A stretch of DNA of 64,000 nt, taken from positions 1,116,001 to 1,180,000 of the forward strand of contig NC_079238.1 in NCBI RefSeq assembly GCF_027921745.1, in the 5' to 3' direction. Within the stretch, counting starts at the first letter, position 1, and every line of letters starts with the position of its first letter. The position numbers and the translations under genes are program-made. A model generated the notes under the pieces. That model searched no databases. It was not told the origin of the DNA and saw only the letters and a list, made by a program, of their open reading frames with translations. Source of the DNA: Schizosaccharomyces osmophilus. Its lineage: Eukaryota > Ascomycota > Schizosaccharomycetes > Schizosaccharomycetales > Schizosaccharomycetaceae. Of the stretch, positions 45,041 to 57,500 are shown piece after piece.

Positions 45041-46533
45041 TCAAGCAGGTGGGCGTTCCACTAAAGGTATTACAGCCTGATAATCCAGTTTCTGAGATTC
45101 CGTTAAGTTATTTTCAACGAATCGAAGGATTTCTGTAATTAATCCTTTGCATGAATTTAGTTCTTTCAAATTTGTATGGGCACAATTCCTATATGAAGAC
45201 ACTAGTGAAATAAGAATCTGTGCATGATGGGAGGATACACGGTAATAATAAACTTTTAAGAATGACTGTAGCGTTTCCAAAAGGAATAACAGGAACTCCG
45301 GAGCGTTACAAAGCAATGGGTTCTCGATCCTTAAACAAAGTTGATCCAAAGTTGTCTAGTGTATGTTAGCAATGATAGCATTTAACAAAGTATCACATCA
45401 CGTACAGTAAGGTATCTCAAAAATCTATGGTTCAGTTTCTTCATGAGATGCATGCATTCCAAAAAAGCGAGACGAATCATGGGAATGCTGTCTGAGGCGA
45501 ACTGAAAGATGTACATAACACCGTCCAGAAACAGTTTATCCAGCAAGTCTGGCATTTCTTTCTCAAACTGAATTAATAAATGAAATGAAAAATTTATAAG
45601 GGAAGAACATGTCTCGGCTTTATATCGTGGGGGCAAAAATGTATAGAACAGCATAAGGTCTTCACGTAGAATCTCCGCTAGTCCCGTATGAATCAAAAAT
45701 TCAATCCCTGATACATCTAGTGTTGACTTAACTAGCATCAAGCCCTTTTGTTTCACCATTGGATTGAGATCATTCAAAATTCGCAGCACTGATGGAATCA
45801 CTTTATGCCATCTATCTCGAATTGTAAAGCGATTTTGGTTGCTAATAACCCAATGTAATACTCCAGGAATAAAAAAGTTTTTTGACTTCCATGATGGTTC
45901 CAGGAGTGCAGCTGTTTGATCTTGTCTGAATTTTTCAGGAGGAAGTTCATATGCGTATCGCCTTCCTTGTCCTGTTAAGCGATCATCTCGGGAAAAAAGA
46001 GAAGACTGATAATCCAAAACATAGTTTTGGAAGTCTTCCTTCTCCTCTGTGGATATCAATGCCAGTGTATTGTCAACGATGTGAACAGAATAAACCTCAA
46101 AAGGCTTATATTTAATATCTCGAAGCGAAATTAACGTCAGAAGGAGCTCCCAATTATCTTTTTCTTTCACAAATTGTTTAATTTCCTCCTGAAATATACT
46201 CAGGAGTCGATATGCTCGCTCACAATATGGTTTCCTGATCTCAAAATCCAACTCATTGTTTTCTAGTTTCGTTAGTAATTGAATATTTAACAAAAGTGAT
46301 AGAATACCAAAATTTATCCATTTTTCTTTTGGCGACAGATATGGCAGTAATGCAGTTAAATTATGAGAAAGCTTTTCTTCTTCGATTTTCAAGACAAACC
46401 CATCCAGAAAGTCCAATTGCTATTCGTTAGAATCTTCCATGAACATTAATAATACCTTTTGAAGAGAAATTTGTTCCGGAACGTCGTGTTCCAAAGCATT
46501 CAGCTTTTTCACTACCTGCTCCCAAGGCTGCAT
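45041..46533 (-). CDS. tti2: Tti2, TTT-complex (Tel2-Tti1-Tti2) subunit
   Basis: The TTT complex is a chaperone adaptor for PIKK kinases (TOR, ATM/ATR type). Three exons: 46533-46456, 46419-45406 and 45355-45041, giving 468 residues. Introns are 36 nt (GTATTA, CTAAC, TAG) and 50 nt (GTACGT, CTAAC, TAG), and both joins are in frame. The protein is helical-repeat throughout, with the family-typical middle region PGVLHWVISN and WHKVIPSVLRILND. It has no catalytic motif. Position equals S. pombe SPBC1604.17c. Ends about 90 nt downstream of the G-patch gene start. Confidence 0.87.
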
Positions 46534-46888
46534 GGAAATTGTTAAAGGCCCTCACAACGAAGACTAAAGGTTTATGACTGATATATTAACAAGTATGAAT
46601 AAAAGTATACTGAATTCTTTGTAATATAGAAATAATTAATTTTTACACGCAAATGCTTAATGCTCCCTACCTAAAAGGTAAATAATAAAGCTTTTCTAAA
46701 CATGAAAGATCTCAACGTTGGCTAAGAGGAAGCTCTTTACACAGGTTAAAAACAGAAAGATAGAAATTATTCATTAAATATTGCTCAAGTTAAGTTACAT
46801 TCCCAGATCCTAATGGAGTACAGATTCATACAGTTACATAAGTATTTATGGCTTCAATAGAAAGTAGTAACGGGAGAAAGTAGAGAAA
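46534..46888. other. Intergenic region, tti2 / cmp7
   Basis: tti2 promoter and cmp7 3' flank on the same strand. Nothing else is seen. Confidence 0.5.
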
Positions 46889-48318
46889 TTATGTAGATGG
46901 CTCAGCTTCTTTCTGAGTTAAAGTTGATTCTTTTGATAGCTGGCCTTTTAAAGAAGGTATGGGTTTCGATGGTGGATTTAAAGACACTCTATTAAGCATA
47001 GCAGTGAGATCCTCTTCTTTCTTATCCTCTTTGACAAGATCTTCCCATTCTTTTTCGAGTTCTTCTGAGTTAATATCAGTTTCCGGAGCGGTTGTTGTCG
47101 TAATGGCAGAATCAATTTCTTGAAAATCAAATTTAGCTTCCTGGACAGAGTTCAAAATCTCATTCACATGCTCAATACCACCCATTTGACTGACAACAGA
47201 TTTGAGAACTTCAGAACCCGAGGAAAGCGCTGACAAAAGTAATTTATTTTCAAAAGCCTCATCAATACTGGAAAGCAAAGAATCTACTTGGAGAAGAGCT
47301 GCTTCTTTCCTATCGGACTCCTTCAGCAGAACTTTTTTTCTCCGTAGATACGTAAGGGCTGTTAATTTCTCTGCCTTTGAAATCGATTCCCGAACCCCCA
47401 GGGAAATGTCCTCAATCTTTTTGTTAACAAGATCCTTGCTTTTCGATATAAAGCTTCTGGATTCCACGATTGCTGCGATTGATTTATCAACACTTTCAAG
47501 GATCCCTTCTTGGGAATCATTGGGTAAAAACTTGATAGTCTGTCATAATCTTTAGTTATTATTTTTTATTTTTAATAATTTAATTACTTACATCCTTGTC
47601 AAAGACAATTAAACGTATACGATGGCACATCCATTGTAACAAGCATTCCAATTCCACAGTAGAAAGTACTGTTCCTTTCCATAGTATCGGTCCAAATGTG
47701 GCTTGGAACGAATTCCATGTATATATAGTGCTTGTGTACGTACTCTGTAATCGGTGAGCTTCTTTTCGTATAAGGCTGGCCAGTAATTCTACGTTTTTCA
47801 AAAGGACTAGAGTGTCCTTCGAATAGGAGGATTCAAACAGATTTCCTCTTTGTATTTGAGAGCTGATGATTCTACCTCCCCAATGTAACCAAGAATATAG
47901 AGAAAAATAAGATTGCAATCCCAGATCAGGATTCTTGCACGCATGTAGAAACTCGTTAACCTCGGGCCATACACTCTTCTCTTGTAAGTAATTCTGCGAA
48001 TAATGTTAGCAAATACAATACCAGCTGGTCTTTAGTTATACTCACGGCAATCATTCCTAAACTTAAGGGTTTCCCAAACGACGAACTAAAAAAGGCATTT
48101 TCGAGGCTTTCATCGAAACGAATAATTAACTTAAATTTCAATTTATTATGGAAGCTTGCTGTTTCTACCGCATCTTTCCACGTTTGTATATTAGCTTTAA
48201 ATCCCTCTGGATTCTTGGAATAAAGGTTTCTGAAATCAGAGTAGAGGCTTCTCAGCCGACTTTCTTTAAATATATCTTTTTTCTTTAAAAAGTCAATTAA
48301 AGATTCATCATCTTGCAT
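46889..48318 (-). CDS. cmp7: Cmp7 (CHMP7 family), ESCRT-III nuclear-envelope factor
   Basis: CHMP7 proteins bring ESCRT-III to the nuclear envelope for sealing and quality control. Three exons: 48318-48046, 47993-47592 and 47539-46889, giving 441 residues. Both introns are 52 nt with clear donor (GTGAGT, GTAAGT), branch and acceptor signals. The N-terminal half forms the winged-helix region that substitutes for ESCRT-II binding. The C-terminal half, from about 225, is an SNF7-like charged coiled coil (KEAEKLTALTYLRRKK-type helix) with a terminal acidic tail. Matches S. pombe SPBC1604.18c. Confidence 0.87.
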
Positions 48319-48757
48319 TGTTAGCAATGATACTTAATGTCGTAAATATTGGCAAGGTAAGTTCCCCAACAGGATATGCGCATGCCTACCCTTCTCTTTC
48401 GAACAAACATTGCCAGTCTAGTGAGGTCTGGTTATGCTTTAAATTTGTCTCGGTTTATTTTTTGACAGTAGTAATTTTTCTTTACAGTCCATCGTGATAA
48501 TTTTTTTCATAGATCAAATCAAACGAGTGTCATTCTACTCTTACTAGAAGTGAATTATACTATACATCAATATCAGGCACAAACAAATCCTACTGAAGCG
48601 AGCTTTTAGTAGAAAAAAGATATATTTATTCATAAAAATCAGGGCATTTCTTCATGTCAAATGAAATATTTTACCAAAAACTAAAAGCCGTAAAAAGATT
48701 TTAATCATCATAAGATGTTATATGCTTTAATTTTACACATCATTATATGCATTTGTT
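48319..48757. other. Intergenic region, cmp7 / trs85
   Basis: Same-strand spacer with the cmp7 promoter and trs85 3' flank. Nothing else is supported. Confidence 0.5.
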
Positions 48758-50767
48758 CTAGTTCCCATTGTTGGTTGATGAGACCAACTCTTCACCAATT
48801 GCTTTAATATGAGTAGAAAGAACAGACCAAGAAGAATATTCATATATGCAGTCTGCAAATTTCCAGCATACAAGAGCCATTGTTGGATGATCGCACTCTA
48901 ACCAATCTTTAATTGAATGCAAAAACCAAAATGCTGCTTTGCGTTCACGACCATTAATAGCTTTTTCTGAAGAAGGCAAATTTGCTCGGACGGTAAATAA
49001 CCCAGCTAAGCATGTCATAAAAAAAGCATGCTCAAATTTTGATAAGGGAATTACATTCAAATTTGTTAGTCGTTGAAACCATTGTACAGCATCGTCAATA
49101 CAATTTCCCGGTCGGGTAGCTAGCAAGAGACTTCCAATAGCAATACTTCGGGAAGTATGGTATAATGAATGAAGCCTTGCAGCATATACGAGCACCATGT
49201 CATTAAAAATTTTATCTAGGACTGACGTCCTTAATTTTGGCGTAATGACACGGTTTTGCATCAAAAGACAGGTTATCTGAGCTTCCAAACAAGAAGCTAA
49301 ATAATTCCAAGCTCTTTCTTGAGAAAACGTTTTCCTAAGCTCGTCATAAATTTCGTATGCTCGTTTATAATCATGTAGCATAAATAAAAAATCAGCCATT
49401 CTTCGCTTCACGGCTTCTGGCTTATCCGAAGAGTACATAAAAGAGTCGGAATCGTAATTTCTTTGGGCAGAGGAAGAATGGTTCTTCCCTATATATTTTT
49501 TTGAAGCAAAAAGTAACTTCCCTGTAAACCCGCCATAATGCGCAGCCGTATTTTCTTCCCAAGAATTTACACATCTCTGCATAAAAGGACGTATACCTTC
49601 AAAGAGTATCGTGGTTACTAAACTTTTCATTTCTTGCATTTCTTCCAAAGGCATCACAGGCTTTAAAACCCCTTTTTTATTTTCACCTCCTTCCTTTAAA
49701 ACTTCTAAAGGAGATTTCCATATAGGCTCTGGCACTTTTGCTAATTCAGAGTCAAGTGAGAACAGTGTCGGATTTGAAAAACCGTTGACTAATGAAGTCG
49801 AAGAAAGCAAGCTTGAGGGATTGAAATAGTCATCTTCACCTCCTAACTCGTCCTTATAATTGTCCAAATTCGATGGAGAATGCGCGTTCTGTATATAAGC
49901 TAAATCAATATATCGTGACCGTAATCGAATGAATTTGGAATTCGCGCCTATACTGCGTTGTATGTTTCCAAACACTTGAAGAGAAGTTTCTAAATCATGT
50001 TCATCTTCATCGTGGATAAAAAGATAGTAATGCAATACCTCTCTAGATATAAATCTAGGGAAATCTGCACTATTTACTTCTTTATATAAGCGCATAATAG
50101 TAGCTAGAGGATTAGGGTTATGAGAACTTAACACAATTAAACACCCAACGGGATGGGAAAATGTCTCATGCTGTGCAACCGGATTACCAGACATCAAAAG
50201 CTTTAAATACTGTAGCATAGGATCTAAGAATGAATCCGGCGCCACTTGATCATCAGCTTCCGCGGACCATTTCTGAATATATCTTTCCAATAATTCACGA
50301 ACACATTCCATATCTCCTCCCGGAGCAAACTCATAAGATAACTCTTGTTCTGACTCGAGTTCATTTTCTTTATTCCATGCTCGGTCACGATGAAATTGTT
50401 GAGGGGTTCGCACGGCCGACATTGGTAAGAAACGGACAGAGCCTGTATCTTCTAAATTTCTCTCATTTTGAAAGTTTATATGTTTTGCCGAAGCAGAATG
50501 CTTGGAGCAATTCCCGTGTTCGACACAGTCGCCAAAAGGCCTGATAAAAGAAGCAAAGTTTGCAAAGCCTTTTCCTTTTATAAAACTTTCTGTATCTTCG
50601 GAGCACAACGTAAAGACGACAGGACAAAAAGCATGCTCAATTAGTTGGCGTAATTTTTGTTCAAACTCATAATTTGTACTCGACGAAGAAAAGTCTCCTG
50701 ACGCGTCAGACACGGTGGAAGTGATTTCAGATAAGCTGCGAGAAAGAAAATTTGTAGTAATATCCAT
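48758..50767 (-). CDS. trs85: Trs85, TRAPPIII-specific subunit
   Basis: Subunit that defines TRAPPIII, the exchange factor for the Rab GTPase Ypt1 in autophagy and Golgi traffic. 669 residues, single exon, from the ATG at 50767. The frame is open slightly upstream but starts at TTG. Family segments include the N-terminal HAFCPVVFTLCS, the middle PRFISREVLHYYLFIHD, the GDxxxxxxDY-type helical repeats around 455-480 and the C-terminal helices. Position equals S. pombe SPBC1604.19c. Confidence 0.85.
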   Translation of the reverse strand: MDITTNFLSRSLSEITSTVSDASGDFSSSSTNYEFEQKLRQLIEHAFCPVVFTLCSEDTESFIKGKGFANFASFIRPFGDCVEHGNCSKHSASAKHINFQNERNLEDTGSVRFLPMSAVRTPQQFHRDRAWNKENELESEQELSYEFAPGGDMECVRELLERYIQKWSAEADDQVAPDSFLDPMLQYLKLLMSGNPVAQHETFSHPVGCLIVLSSHNPNPLATIMRLYKEVNSADFPRFISREVLHYYLFIHDEDEHDLETSLQVFGNIQRSIGANSKFIRLRSRYIDLAYIQNAHSPSNLDNYKDELGGEDDYFNPSSLLSSTSLVNGFSNPTLFSLDSELAKVPEPIWKSPLEVLKEGGENKKGVLKPVMPLEEMQEMKSLVTTILFEGIRPFMQRCVNSWEENTAAHYGGFTGKLLFASKKYIGKNHSSSAQRNYDSDSFMYSSDKPEAVKRRMADFLFMLHDYKRAYEIYDELRKTFSQERAWNYLASCLEAQITCLLMQNRVITPKLRTSVLDKIFNDMVLVYAARLHSLYHTSRSIAIGSLLLATRPGNCIDDAVQWFQRLTNLNVIPLSKFEHAFFMTCLAGLFTVRANLPSSEKAINGRERKAAFWFLHSIKDWLECDHPTMALVCWKFADCIYEYSSWSVLSTHIKAIGEELVSSTNNGN

Positions 50768-51236
50768 ATAGTTCAAGCTGACTTTTGTTAATCAATTTGA
50801 TGTCAGGTCAGGCTAGACCAATTCAGCGTCTTTCGTCAAAATCTGGCATAAATAATGATATCTTGCAGTCTCAATGCCTTTGCTAATTAAAGTCCGTTTA
50901 AGAATGAAAGAGTAAACATAAAGAAGCCATATACACAACGGTTAAAGGACAAGGTACCAACAAATTGTAACAAAAGGAATCATTGTAGTACACAAGATAA
51001 ATAGTGAGGTGTTTTTCAAATGCAGTAAATGCAAACGTCGAGACAAAAACAAGATGAAGGATGTTAGGAACTTGGTTATTTGAACATTAGATATTTTAAA
51101 TTGAGATTATTTCCAAAAAATAAATCATTAAATGGCTGCAGGTTGCGAAGTGATTACTTCCAAAGTAATCGTTTCTACATCAGGTTAATCCATTTCAGCC
51201 TGACAGAAACATTTTCGGTTGTTTGGTCGTTCTTAA
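50768..51236. other. Intergenic region, trs85 / tea2
   Basis: trs85 promoter and tea2 3' flank. Nothing else is seen. Confidence 0.5.
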
Positions 51237-53039
51237 TTAACAATTCACATTTTCCTTTTCAGATTCTTCGGGCACATATTTATTTGGTAAATCTCGAAAC
51301 TTCGAAAACCGAATTTTAGATTGATTTAACTCCGCAAGCTCACGTCGTTGCTGTGAAGACCGCAATGCATAAATTATTTTTTCCTTGTCATTTATTTCTT
51401 CTTTCAAATCTGCAATCTCCATATTTCGATCGGAAAGTAATTCTTCCATACGTAACCGAGCACGACTAATAGCGCTTTCATGAGATTTTTCAGCTTCGAG
51501 CCATGAAATGTAAGCGTCTCTTTCTTCCAAGTCGGATTTGAATTGCTTAAGTATGTTTGTGCAAATCTCAAGTTCTTGGTTGCTTTTAACTAGTGCAGCA
51601 CGTAATGAACTTACTTCGGCCTGATAGTTAGTAGATGCTTCGGCTTGTCTTATTTCAGTAGGTAAATTTTGAGTTCTCATAGCAAACTTGAGGGTATTTG
51701 TGGTTTCAACAGCATGACGGGCCTCAACACTGATCGTAGCCAACAAGGATATCTGGGATTGGCCAGACAAAGATTGCTGGAGCAAACGAGTAAGTTTGGA
51801 TTCACGGTACGGAATATGATTATTATTCGAAGAGGCACCTCCATTTACAGAGTTGGATAGCCGAGAAATGACGGTCCCTAATGTAAGTAAAGATTTGTTG
51901 ATGAATGCACCTTCCTTTCTTCTTTCATGATCAGTAGAAGCTCGTTCACTTCCTGCTAAATCAACAAGACTGAGAGTGGACGTCCTTGTTGTATGAGTTG
52001 ATTGTGAATTCCGAATAAGAAAGACTTGTAATATCGCATGAGATCGAGAACTATAAGTATTGTAATCGGTAGCAGCCGTTTTTCGAATAGCATTGCACTG
52101 CTCAATGACCTGGCTTACGTCTTCCGGGCTTGTTACTAGCACGCGGGCCATCGGTGAAACGATAACTTCGCCATTGGCACCTTCACGAACCTTTGGCTCC
52201 TCCTGAGAATCACTGATTAAATCTCGAATCCTTTCGTTATAAATTTCAAGATAGGAAATGCGAATTTGAAAAGTGTCAGACTCCGCGTTTGACTCTACCA
52301 TATTAAACAGATCACGCATGCCCAAAGGAATAATACCGGGCTCATCCTCTGTTCCCTGCATCGAATAAGTTTTACCAGTTCCTGTCATGCCATAAGCAAA
52401 AACGATGCCATTGTATCCAGAAAACACGTTTCGGACTACAGAAGCGACAGAATTTTGGTAAATATTAAGATTATCGGATTCTATACCAAAGACATGATTA
52501 AACATGTATTCTTGTTGAAGAGAAGATGAGTTTGAGTTGGTATCTTGGTGAATGTATTCTCGTCCGTAAGGATCGTTTAATACGGTTCCATGTGTCCAGA
52601 GGTTATTATTATGTCTATCAACAGGACATATACGAATACTCGTTATAATATCACTGCCCAACAATGGCAACTCACCAGCACCAGAAGAAGGAATCCTGCC
52701 GGTCTTTGAGAATGATGAAGCGGCACTATCAAAAGATTCAGTGCGGTAACTGCTTGCATCTTGAAGGTTCAAAACGGAAGGACGAGGATATCGATCCAAC
52801 GTCCCTAGAGGTGATGCAGCTCCTTCCGAAACACCAAGGTCAAGTGCTGAAGAACCTGAAACACTCAATTGTGTACTATTGCTTCGAAACATAGGATTCG
52901 AAAAGTTTCGAATCAATGAAGGGCTTTGAGGGTAATTTCCTTTTGCCTGAGGCGTTACATTCCTCAAACTAGTCATGGTAGAATATCTTCGAGGTGTTAC
53001 CATACCTGTGAAACCAGGTTTGTTCGTAGATGAACTCAT
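51237..53039 (-). CDS. tea2: Tea2, kinesin-7-like microtubule plus-end motor
   Basis: Motor that carries Tip1 and Tea1 polarity factors to cell ends. 600 residues from the ATG at 53039; the upstream in-frame start is TTG. A Ser/Pro-rich N-terminal extension to about 130 precedes the motor domain (about 130-460), with the P-loop GMTGTGKT at 217-224, switch I NTYSSRSHAI and switch II DLAGSE. A coiled-coil stalk follows to the end. The long N-terminal extension before the motor is a known Tea2 feature. Position equals S. pombe SPBC1604.20c. Confidence 0.93.
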   Translation of the reverse strand: MSSSTNKPGFTGMVTPRRYSTMTSLRNVTPQAKGNYPQSPSLIRNFSNPMFRSNSTQLSVSGSSALDLGVSEGAASPLGTLDRYPRPSVLNLQDASSYRTESFDSAASSFSKTGRIPSSGAGELPLLGSDIITSIRICPVDRHNNNLWTHGTVLNDPYGREYIHQDTNSNSSSLQQEYMFNHVFGIESDNLNIYQNSVASVVRNVFSGYNGIVFAYGMTGTGKTYSMQGTEDEPGIIPLGMRDLFNMVESNAESDTFQIRISYLEIYNERIRDLISDSQEEPKVREGANGEVIVSPMARVLVTSPEDVSQVIEQCNAIRKTAATDYNTYSSRSHAILQVFLIRNSQSTHTTRTSTLSLVDLAGSERASTDHERRKEGAFINKSLLTLGTVISRLSNSVNGGASSNNNHIPYRESKLTRLLQQSLSGQSQISLLATISVEARHAVETTNTLKFAMRTQNLPTEIRQAEASTNYQAEVSSLRAALVKSNQELEICTNILKQFKSDLEERDAYISWLEAEKSHESAISRARLRMEELLSDRNMEIADLKEEINDKEKIIYALRSSQQRRELAELNQSKIRFSKFRDLPNKYVPEESEKENVNC

Positions 53040-53441
53040 CTCATTTAAAATTCCAAGATTGCAGTCTTTACGACTTTTAAGCACACAACACTTCCTTTCT
53101 CTCGATAAGGAATTATTCTACTAAACGAACGAATTTGAAAAGATCCCAAATGTTTTAATCAGAATATGTTTCTTTTCTAAAGTGCGCAGTAATAAAAACA
53201 ATGGTTTAACGCCTTCATAGTGTACTGCTTAAATTAGTTTTGTGGAAGTTCGCAACGTTTACTATCAACTTTAGCATCCTTGATGATATAGCTCGGAAAA
53301 TGATTCACTAGGAAATGTATACCTTTTCAAAATATTATTATCCTTTTTTGTTTGTTTCATTCACGCAGGCGTGTTTTTTTTTTTTTTTTATATAATTTGA
53401 AGAATCCTTTGTTCTCAAAAAAGTTTGTGATGATTTTGTTT
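53040..53441. other. Intergenic region, tea2 / pet117
   Basis: tea2 promoter and pet117 3' flank, with a 16-nt T run at about 53374-53389. No gene. Confidence 0.5.
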
Positions 53442-53726
53442 TCAGGAAGAGCCGTCTGAATTTTTCGTAATCGGTTGATCCTTCTCATAGAAATCGTACA
53501 AGGCTCTTTGTTTATTCAAATCATCAAAACGGCTTTGCTTCATGCGTTTTCGTTCCTGATCTTTCTCTACACCTGCCGACATTCTCTAAAATGAACTTAG
53601 TCACGACTCACTCGAAGGTTGTGGGCTTACCTGCTTTTCCGCGATCTGATTGCTATGAACAATATACACCATAAAAATACTAAACGTAGAAGCACCTAAA
53701 ATACAAGCTTTCGACGTCGACGACAT
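53442..53726 (-). CDS. pet117: Pet117-like cytochrome c oxidase assembly factor
   Basis: Small inner-membrane protein that couples heme a synthesis to complex IV assembly. Two exons: 53726-53631 (32 codons) and 53585-53442, joined over a 45-nt intron (GTAAGC to TTTTAG), giving 79 residues. The N-terminal half is one membrane helix after MSSTSKACILGAST, followed by the family VH...Q...E motif and a conserved GV-KDQERKRMKQ stretch. The C-terminal half is charged and helical. Too short per exon to appear as a long ORF. I do not recall whether S. pombe has it at this site. Confidence 0.82.
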
Positions 53727-54504
53727 GTTAATGAACAAATGGATGAAGGCTTTCGTCCGTTTATGGTTTCATACTTAGAGGTATGCTCAGTATGATATAT
53801 TTTGCAAAATTATATTTTAAACTACCTTCTGTTACTAGACATGAAAATATTAATTAATATTATGCATAAATAATAATCTTAAAGAGTATATTATTTCAGT
53901 TAGTGACCTAAACAAAAACAAAATGAAAGCAAGTGCAGATTCAATGAGTAGGCATGCAGTGGCTCACGAGTTTAGAATCATCTTTGTTCTGTAAAAGTAC
54001 GATTTGTATAATCACGAACGGCTGTTTTGGTAGAAAATTCTATGCAAAATGCTTTCGCCAGTTTCAGCGAACTTATTTGACTACAGCTATACGTAAATCC
54101 ACTGGGCGCATAGGTAATCAGTATAAAGCCGAGTTTCAAAGTTTCCACGAATCCTTCGTGTCTTCTGCCATTGGCAATCCTATCCATACTTGTTAATGAA
54201 AAGCCATTACAGGAATGTAAAATATAACATGTTTACTTCACTACGGAAGCATTGACAATCAATTCATGAAGGCTATATGAATTAATGAGTTACTCGAAAC
54301 ATTCAGCGACTTCGCCAACTTCTTTGACAAGAACTTATAATCCATATACACACAATGAGAGTTTACATTCTCGTTTAGTTTAATAAGATAAATAAAGAAA
54401 CAAACACAAAGATTTTTAAGCTAATACGAATCTATCAAAGACCAGGCCGTCAAATCAAAGTTGCCAAACTCTTAAACCATTAAAAATCATTAATATTTTT
54501 CTCT
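53727..54504. other. Intergenic region, pet117 / E1 3' end
   Basis: Holds the pet117 promoter and the 3' flank of the E1 gene. Short overlapping frames near 53954-54196 on both strands look like chance. Confidence 0.45.
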
Positions 54505-57500
54505 TTATACTTTGACAGTAATGAAGGGAACTTCAACATCTTCACCGTCTTTGTCATCGCAACACACTTCTAAAATTAAGTGTTTTCTAAATGGCTCCAG
54601 CTTCTTCTTGGAAATTTGCTCAACCAAATCAGATATCTTAAGAGGTAGACGCTCCGCAAGTTTTTTGGGTGGTTGGAAATTAGCGTAAAGCAAAGAAACA
54701 CCAGAAGAGAGCATAGTGACTTCCAAGCCCTCCTTTTCAGAAAAGTGGTCTATAAGGTTTTGGAGGGTAAAGTTGGGAAGATTAAATCGGTCCCAGATTT
54801 TGTCAACCTCCTTTTCGTTAAACTTCATCTTGGGAGATCCAATAGGATCTGAGAATGTGAAAAGTCCAATAGCAAGATTGAAGAAACCATTCTTAAAGTC
54901 TTCAAACTTTTTCTTACCATCTACCAACTTCACCAATTCTAAGCAAACCAAACCAGAAACAACAGCAGTAGAAGTACACATAGCTGGAACAATCTTGCCA
55001 GCAACAAATTTTGTCTTAAAACGATCAGCAGTCGTAATTTCGTAATTCAAAGCTCGAAGGTTGGAAGCTGCAGTGATAAAATCAATGTGATGGTTGGTGT
55101 CATCGTCTTTTTCAAAATCTGCAGGTGTCAATCTAAAGCCAGCCAAAGAAGATGGAGGAGGTAAGCTATCAGCAATAGATTTTAACTCTTGCTTATCGGA
55201 ATTAGCAGCTGCTTCTGGTGCCTCATCAGACTCATTAACTTGAATCTTCACACCGCTCTTGGGAGAATATTCAGCAGGCTTGAAGCTAGAAAGAACCCGT
55301 TCATAAAGAGCAGGATCAGTTTCCTCCTTCAAACCGTAATTGAAAGCATAAATGCTGGCAGCAGCGACGATGAAATCAAAGTGAGCACGATTGTTAATGT
55401 CGAATGCCAAAGGAGAAGGAGCACGCTTTGGACCAGTCCAGAAAGGTTGTCCATTCGAAGTAACAGCGTCCTTGGGGAAGTTGTAAAGTAATTGCTGAAT
55501 GTTATGATTAAAGAACTTTTCAAATTGGCCACGAGCCCAAATGATACATTCCTCAAAGGAGAGAGGCTTTTCGCTAACAAGGTAATCGCGAATGTTTTCT
55601 AAAACTTCACGAGGGTTACTGCTAGTTTTCAAGGTTGTTTCCAAGAAATTGGGGGAACTGAGGTACAAGTTCACGTTGTCAATAGGTTGCTTAAATAACC
55701 CCTCGAATAAATCACGTGCCCAAGCAATTGTATGCTCAATGCGGTTAGGAAAGTTCTTGAGAGTGCAGATAGGGAAAGACTTCTCGGGAGGATCTTGGGA
55801 TGAACCGTAGGATTCAGTGAGGTGAGGGACAACCACTTGAGTATTACCTTTTGTACCTAAAGTACCAGACTCCAACAATGGCTTTTCAAAGAACACGCAG
55901 CGGCGATCGACGTACAAACGAGCTTCGACGTTATCCAGAGCATTAGTCACTATAGAAAGGTTATCAAAAAATTCGTCTCCGAAAATGCCTTCGCTCTCCG
56001 GTCCGACACGTTCCTGATAAGAGGTAATTTTGCCAGTTAAAGAAGGATTCATGGCAGCAACAGCATTAGCAGCAGATTCAGCCTTCAACTTGCCAACATC
56101 GCGAGCTCTGAAAAGGAACTGACGGTTCAAGTTTGATTTTTCAATGGAATCCATATCAGTAACGTGAATATGACCATCTTCGCCAGTGGAGACACCCATC
56201 ATAGACCAATTCTTCAACATCTCACAACCAATGGCACCAGCACCAACCAAAAATTGCTTTAAGGAGCTCAATTTTTGTTGAAATTCACTTCCAAAAACTG
56301 CAATTTGACCATCGTAACGAGTGCCACGAGGCTTACAAGCTTCTTCACTAAGTTGCACAGAGGTTGGAAGACTCTCAAGGGAATCAAAGTAGAAAAATTG
56401 CTTAAATGGGAAGAATTTGCTAGTAGTAGACTTCAAAACTTCTTGAGCAACTATACCACCAAGGAAAGCGCACATGGCGACAAGATCGCCTCTGGCCTGA
56501 TAAGAAACTTCTTTAATAAGGTTTTCATCCAGTTCTAACTGCGAATCAAAAGAAGCACCGATCTTCTTCGCAATTTGAAGAAATTCGCCAGCGTCTGCAT
56601 TGTTTCTGGGGCGAGGCAAAACGCCGTTGTGTGTTTCAGCAAACGAAGAAAGTGCTTGGAAGGCAACGTGATATTGAGGAGGACGCAGCATTTTTCCAAA
56701 ATCAGGAAATACATATTCAGGTTCCTTCAAAGACTCACGAAGAGATTTGAAAGTAAGTTTTTGAGGCATTTTGACTTGAGTGAAAACACCACCAGTCGCA
56801 GCGGAACCGCCCAAACCATTAATAGATCCAATAGAAAAGGTGTAAGGGCCCTTAACTTCTACTTTGCGGGGCTGGCCGTTGTTCAAAGCAGGCACACCCT
56901 TGACTTCAGTAAACTTCACATAATCACCGTCTTCTAAACCGTGGCGGGTTTCTTCAAGCATTGTAACAGTGCCATCGTCAGTAATATTTGCAATCATTCC
57001 AGTTAAGGGTTCGTTTCCATCCACATCAGTGCAGACAAATTCTGGTCCAAAGTCGCAAAACACGGAACCAAAAAGACCGCGGCTATCTGTAGAGATAAAT
57101 GCAATTCTGTTTTCATGAGTAAAGTCATTAATTTCCAGTTGTTTTGTGAGAGAAGTTTCAGTAACAACAACACACTTGTATTTTTTCAAATCTTGAATCG
57201 ACAGCTCTGGAGTCGAAGACACGGGAACATATTGGTTAAGTTCAGCTAATTTTGGCACACTGACATCAGCACGAGAAACGCCCAAATCATCTTCGGTCAA
57301 AAAGTATTGTGAAGACAAATCCTCGATATGAGTAGGTTGAGGATCATATAGCGTAACGCTTTTGACACCAGCGAGACATATGTTTTTAGCAATTTCAACA
57401 CCGAGACCTTTGCATCCGATAATTAAAACATCTGATTGACTCATTTGCTTCATGGCTTCGTGGCCCAAAACATAAAGTTGTCGGGAGTATAATCCCTCAT

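Noticed and set aside
48319-48327. Upstream TTG extension of cmp7
   Set aside because: The frame is open for three codons 5' of the ATG at 48318, but only to a non-ATG codon. The ATG is the natural start.
45364-48332. Shared 14-mer TGTTAGCAATGATA at 45364 and 48319, weakly like the start of a Tf LTR
   Set aside because: One copy is the reverse complement of a normal branch-point region in a tti2 intron. No LTR body, partner end or target duplication is seen, and such repeats are expected by chance in 64 kb of AT-rich DNA.
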